A stretch of 64,000 bases of DNA, taken from assembly GCF_000615945.1 (NCBI RefSeq), contig NZ_BAMO01000022.1:1-64000 (forward strand). Reading direction: 5' to 3'. The DNA is from Caldalkalibacillus mannanilyticus JCM 10596 (GTDB taxonomy: Bacteria > Bacillota > Bacilli > Caldalkalibacillales > JCM-10596). Below the pieces are notes generated by a model, which made no database searches, was not told the origin of the DNA, and saw nothing but the letters and a program-made list of their open reading frames with translations. Shown here piece by piece: positions 58,623 through 64,000 of the stretch. The translations under genes were made by a program, and so were the position numbers. Positions within the stretch are counted from its first letter, which is position 1. Each line of letters opens with the position of its first letter.

Positions 58623-61600
58623 ATGGAAGAAACATTGCAGATAGAGTCTATTCAACCACTATCACCTATGCAAGAGGGCATGCTCTTTCATTATCTGATG
58701 GACCCTGCATCAGCAGCTTATTTCGAGCAAACCTTATTGACGATTACCGGTCACATAGATATGGATACCCTGGCAAAAAGCTTTCAAGAGCTTTTTGCCA
58801 GATATGATATCTTTCGAACCGTTTTTATGTATGAAGAAATGGAACAACCTTATCAAATCGTACTTCAAGAACGAGAAGCAAGTGTTTACTATGAAAACAT
58901 TACACATCTAAACGAGGAGGAGCGGAATCTCTATATACGACAATTTCAGTTAAGAGATCGAGAGCAGGGTTTTGATCTTACCCAAGATGTCCTCATGCGC
59001 TTAAGTGTGATTCAGGTGGAACCCAAGGTCTATAAAATGATTTGGAGCCATCATCATATTTTAATGGATGCTGGTGTCTAGGAATCATTATGGATGATTT
59101 CTTTCAAATCTATGAAAAAGTACAGCATAACGAAGCTATTCACCTGCCATTTGTAAGACCTTATCACGATTATATTCAATGGTTACAGACGCAAGATCCT
59201 GAGGAAGCAGAAGAATACTGGTCTTCCTATCTTGAAGGATATACTCATCCTGCTACTGGCTTCCCATTAAAGCAAAGAGAACCTTCTACAGCGTATGTTC
59301 GAGCAGAAGCTACTTTTCAGTTAGATCAACAAACGACAGATAAGTTTGTGCAGTTGACGAGGCAATATGAGATCACAGCCAACTCAGCCATCCAAGCTCT
59401 TTGGGGACTGCTGTTACAAAGCTATTATCAAATAGAGGACATCGTTTTTGGTGCCGTTGTGTCGGGAAGACCAACAGAAATAGAAGGCATTGAGAAAATG
59501 GTGGGCTTATTTATCAATACATTACCTGTTCGGGTGAGCGACAATGGACAACAAACGTTGGTAGAAATCATGCGAAATGTCCAAAAATCGGCTCTTGACT
59601 CTGAGAAATATCAATATACCTCCTTGGCTCAATTACAAGCAAAGTGTGGAATCAGCCAAAAGATGATCGATCATATTTTAGTTTTTCAGAATTACCCTGT
59701 GAAACAGCAAATTCAAAAAGCAAATGATGAGCAAAATGTGGATTTTATTGTCCAGGATATCGAAGAATTTGAACAAACCAATTATGATCTAAATCTGATT
59801 ATTGCGTTACATGAACAGCTAGAATTGACTTTCAGCTATAATGAGGCTGTTTTTTCTGCCTCAGCTATACAACAACTAGGAGAACAATGGCTCTATTTCA
59901 TTCAGCAATTTGTTCATAATCCTCATCAATTTCCACATCAGTTGGAGCTGATTACTGAACAAGCAAGCAGAATGATCGATTCATTTAATGATACGTCTTT
60001 CCCTTATCCTAAGGAGAAAACAATAGCACAATTATTTGAAGAACAGGCTAGAAAGACTCCTGAGAAAGTTGCTGTGGTCGATGGAGAACAAGAGATAACC
60101 TATAACGAACTAAATAAGCAAGCAGACCAACTGGCGCAGCAACTTAAACAGCTCGGTGTTCGCTCTCAGGAAATCGTTGGTTTGCTTATGGATCGTTCGA
60201 TTCATTGTGTGATAGGGATACTAGGGATCTTAAAAGCTGGCGGGGCTTATTTGCCCATTGACCCATCTTATCCCTTAGAAAGAATCAATGATATGCTAGG
60301 GGACAGCCAAACAACCTATGTTGTAGCTAAATCGAAGTATCAAGATCGATACCCTTCATCATTTCATACAGATCATCATTTCTCTTGTCCTGCATCTAGT
60401 GATATTGATTCAGATTATGTGTTGCTCAGCAAAAAGGAAGAAGCTTCAACAACCACGCTAACAAATGATCAGAGTCTGCTATATAAGGAAAAGGATGAAT
60501 GTCACAGCCCGTTAGCCTACGTGATTTATACGTCCGGTTCAACAGGAAAACCTAAAGGAGTCCTTATTGAACAGAAAGGACTTGTTAATTATATTACCTG
60601 GCGTAACCAGCAGTATCACTTGAATGAAGAGGATACCTTGTTACAGCTCATTTCTATTTCCTTTGATGGTTTTGGAGCGAATCTATACTCTAGTTTGCTG
60701 GCGGGGGCTAAGCTCGTCTTGATCCATGAAGAAACCTCCTATCAGGTGAAACAGGTGATCGATGTGATTCGCCAGCACAAAGTGAGCCATATGAGCTTGG
60801 TTCCTTCTGTCTATCACATGATTGTCCAGCATGCCTCGGCAGCCGATTTGGAATCCTTACGCTCTGTGGTCATTGCCGGAGAAAAAGCTAGTCGGGAATG
60901 TGTTCGCCAGAGTCAAAGAAAATGTCCTCATATTCAATTGATCAATGAATATGGCCCAACAGAAAACACGATTGCTACAACCTACCATATGAACATGGAA
61001 CCTTCTGCAACTTCTATTATTGGGCGTCCAATAGGGAATCAGGAAGTCTTGCTTCTAGATCGTCATGAGAGAGTACTGCCGATTGGAGTTACTGGAGAAT
61101 TATGTGTGTCAGGTGAGGGATTGGCAAAAGGATATCTCCGTCGCTCAGAATTAACGAAAGATCGGTTTGTTGTTCACCCTAAGTACCCTGATAAGAAAAT
61201 CTATAAAACAGGAGATTTAGCGAAGTGGTTACCAAATGGAACCATTGAGTATGTGGGCAGAATGGACGATCAGGTCAAAATAAGAGGTCTTCGGATTGAA
61301 CTTGGAGAAGTCGAAAATAAGCTAGCGACCCATGAGCTTATTCAACAGTCGGTGGTTACAGTAATTGAAGAGCACAATGGGAACGATTCTTTGTGTGCTT
61401 ATTACCAATCCACGGCTACACTGCAAGCGAATGAATTGCGGACCTACCTTCTGCAATTTTTGCCTGAGTATATGCTTCCAGCGTATTTCGTGCAAATAGA
61501 GCAAATTCCACTCACTCTCAATGGGAAGGTGGATCGGCAAGCCCTCCCTCAGCCAAAACAGGGAGAAACTCAGCAGCGTCATATTGTCCCTCCAACAAAT

Positions 61601-64000
61601 GAAACAGAAGAAATGCTGATTCAAATTTGGAAAGACACTTTAGGAGTAGAAGAGGTGGGCATCACTGATTCATTCTTTGAGGTGGGAGGCCACTCCCTGC
61701 ATGCGATGCAGGTCATTTCACGTATACAAGTAGAATTTCAGAAGGAAGTCCCTTTAAAAGAATTGTTCCAGCATGCGACTGTAGAGCAGCTTGCCAAATA
61801 TATTCAAGAGCTGGACTTATCAGAAATGTTAAAGATTCAGCCTGCTGAGTCACATGAATATTACCCAGTGACCTCTATGCAAAAGCGATTATTTGTATTA
61901 AGTGAGATGAATGGTGGCAATACAAATTATAATATGCCCCATGTTCTTGAGCTTCGGGGAGAAGTTCAGATTGAGAAATTACAACAAGTCTTTCAGCAGA
62001 TGATAGAGCGACATGAAGCATTTCGCACCTCCTTTTATTGGGAGGGAGATGAACTGGTTCAAAGGGTTCATCCAACCGTATCCTTTACCATTGATACGAT
62101 TGATCCTTTTAACAAAAACCTGAATGAACTGATAGAGGAATTGATTCATCCCTTTGATCTTTCCATTGCTCCATTACTAAGAGTGAGGATGATACAAAAC
62201 GAGGCTGACACGTATTATTTATTTATTGACATCCATCATATCGTTTCAGATGGGGTATCTATTCAACTCTTGATTGAAGAATTTATGCATTTATATCACG
62301 GGGAAGAGCTTCCTGATCTCCTTATTCAGTACAAGGATTTTGCTGTTTGGCAACAGAACTGGATGAATAGTAATCAGAAGAAAAAACAAGAAGAGTATTG
62401 GCTCAAGCAATTTGCAGCTGACATTCCTGTTCTTGAACTTCCTACGGATTATGAACGTCCAGTGATGCAACGTTTTGAGGGAGCTACCTTGGAGTACAAC
62501 ATTCAACCGAGAATCAGCAAGCAGATCATTGAATTATCTGCCAAGATGGGAACGACCTTGTATATGACTTTATTGGCAACCTATACGGTTCTCTTAGCTA
62601 AATACAGTGGACAAGATGACCTGATTGTTGGTTCGCCGATCGCAGGAAGAAATCAAGCCAATTTAGATCAAGTAATCGGAATGTTTGTGAATACCCTAGC
62701 CATAAGAAATCAGCCTTCTAAAGACTTGTTATTTTCAACGTACTTGATTCAAGTGAAGGAGCGTGTCTTAAAAGCGCTAGAAAATCAAAACTATCCTTTT
62801 GAGCTACTTCTAGAGAAATTAGATTTAAGAAGAGAATTAAGTAGAAATCCGTTATTTGATACCATGTTTCTTTTGCAAAATATGAATAAAAACGAGCTTA
62901 AAATGGAGCATCTTCACCTGAGTACAGTTTCCTTTGACCATCGAATTAGTAAATTTGATCTCACGGTAGAAGCAGTAGAAGAGCATGGACAGCTATACTT
63001 TCAATTTGAGTATAGCACCCATCTATTTAGTAGAGCTACGATAGAAAGAATGGCCAAGCATCTTGAGCGTATTATGGACTTGGTGACACAAAATCCAGAG
63101 ATTCGTCTAGCCGATATTCAATTGATTGATGAGAAGGAACAACAGCAATTAATCGAAGACGTAAATCCAAGTGTAATAGAGTATCCCAGAGAAAAAAGCA
63201 TTGTCGAGCTTTTCGAGGAACAGGTGAGAAAATATCCAAATGCTTGTGCTGTCCAATCTAGCGATAGCCAGTTAAGCTATGCTGACCTTCATGAGCGATC
63301 CAACGATTTAGCCTATTATTTACAACAGAAAGGGATCGCAAAAGAAGAGCCAATTGCCATTCTTGCAGATCGCTCTCCAGAAACGATTGTTGGTATTTTA
63401 GCTATTCTTAAAGCAGGCGGTGCTTATGTTCCTATTGATCCAGCTTATCCTGCTCAGCGTATAGAATATATTCTACAAGACTGCGGCTCCAATCTACTTT
63501 TGTACATGAAAAAACATCACGAGCTTTCCTTCCATCATGGTGGAGATTGGATTTGTTTAGACGAATGGATGCCTAGCCAGCTGAACGATAAAGCAGATAG
63601 GAATTGGAGAACGGAGCAACAGAAAGGGACTCAGGATGGATTGGGTCAAATAGGTCCAAGAGAAGCGGCCTATATCATGTATACCTCTGGCTCGACTGGA
63701 CTTCCAAAAGGGGTTATTGTCGAACACCGAAATGTGGTACGCTTGGTCAAAAACACAAATTATATTCAGCTCGATGAAAAAACACGTATTCTACAAACAG
63801 GCTCGATGGTCTTTGATGCTTCTACCTTTGAAATATGGGGAGCCCTATTAAATGGAGGACAGCTTCATTTAGTAGAGCAGATGGTCATCTTAGATGGTAA
63901 AAAGCTTCAACAGGTTATTGAAGAACAAAAGATTAATGTGATGTGGCTAACCTCACCACTCTTCACTCAATTGGTAGAACAGAATCAAGAGCTGTTTCAT
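58623..64000 (+). CDS. NRPS, modules 8 and 9: C-A-T-C-A... (3' end outside window; one frameshift)
   Basis: DCL C ~58650-59990 ([13 protein letters not shown]), matching the E domain that ends the previous protein; A ~60010-61570, pocket DGASVAEIA (near-identical to the module-4 pocket, probably aromatic); T ~61660 (GGHSLHA), no E; LCL C ~61855-63150 (HHIVSDGVS); A from ~63200, of which D, A, F and W are visible at the first four code positions (Val-like DAFW, core cut off by the window end). One G is missing near 59070 (ILMDGWCLGIIMDDF is expected, the frame reads ILMDAGV and stops); from 59072 the frame is open to the last base. ATG 58623 lies 41 nt after the previous stop with AAAGGGGAAGG upstream, so it is probably the same operon. 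Confidence 0.9.

Noticed and set aside
1-64000. CRISPR arrays, tRNA or rRNA genes, prophage structural genes
   Set aside because: None was seen. The repeated motifs in the window are NRPS core motifs, not spaced short repeats.

Overview
The window reads as a low-GC Gram-positive genome. Strong AGGAGG-type ribosome binding sites, AT-rich codon use and Bacillales-type nonribosomal peptide synthetase (NRPS) modules with tyrocidine/bacitracin-like specificity codes point to Brevibacillus (B. laterosporus-like) or a close Paenibacillaceae relative. The genus is inference; no rRNA or housekeeping marker is present.

Layout. (1) 1-12201: the 3' end of a first NRPS, already inside an adenylation (A) domain at the left edge. 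It runs A-T-E, C-A-T, C-A-T, C-A-T-TE (T carrier, E epimerization, C condensation, TE thioesterase), so this assembly line ends here with a Phe-specific module and thioesterase release. (2) 12258-24375: an interlude of unrelated genes. It holds a small membrane protein, an MFS transporter, an HNH nuclease next to a MazG-like pyrophosphatase, a double-HTH MerR regulator divergent from an alpha/beta hydrolase, an acyl-CoA ligase with a quinone oxidoreductase, a molybdopterin oxidoreductase that has lost its centre, a DinB-like protein, an eroded IS91-type transposase and a flavin monooxygenase. (3) 24545-64000: a second NRPS locus. It starts with a promoter and two ABC exporter half-subunits, followed by four collinear NRPS genes; the last runs off the right edge.

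The second assembly line starts with a starter-type C domain, suggesting an N-acylated lipopeptide. Read from the A-domain pockets and E domains, the order is: acyl, aliphatic, D-(aliphatic or similar), D-unassigned, D-(probably aromatic), D-Asn, Ser, D-Orn, (probably aromatic), then a Val/Ile-like residue whose code is cut by the window end. C-domain subtype agrees with every upstream E domain: DCL type after E, LCL type otherwise. The two ABC half-transporters are the obvious export and self-protection candidates.

Two general points matter for any user. First, at least 13 single-base frameshifts (11 deletions, 2 insertions) break otherwise intact genes of unrelated function on both strands. 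This looks like uncorrected long-read indel error rather than biology, so the genes below are described as reconstructed across these points. Second, the second NRPS locus holds a striking ~1.94-kb near-identical duplication (40015-41950 and 49344-51280) covering an E domain and the N-lobe of the next C domain, and an unusual extra C-domain C-lobe without a catalytic lobe at 29620-30375. These are the most interesting architectural features.
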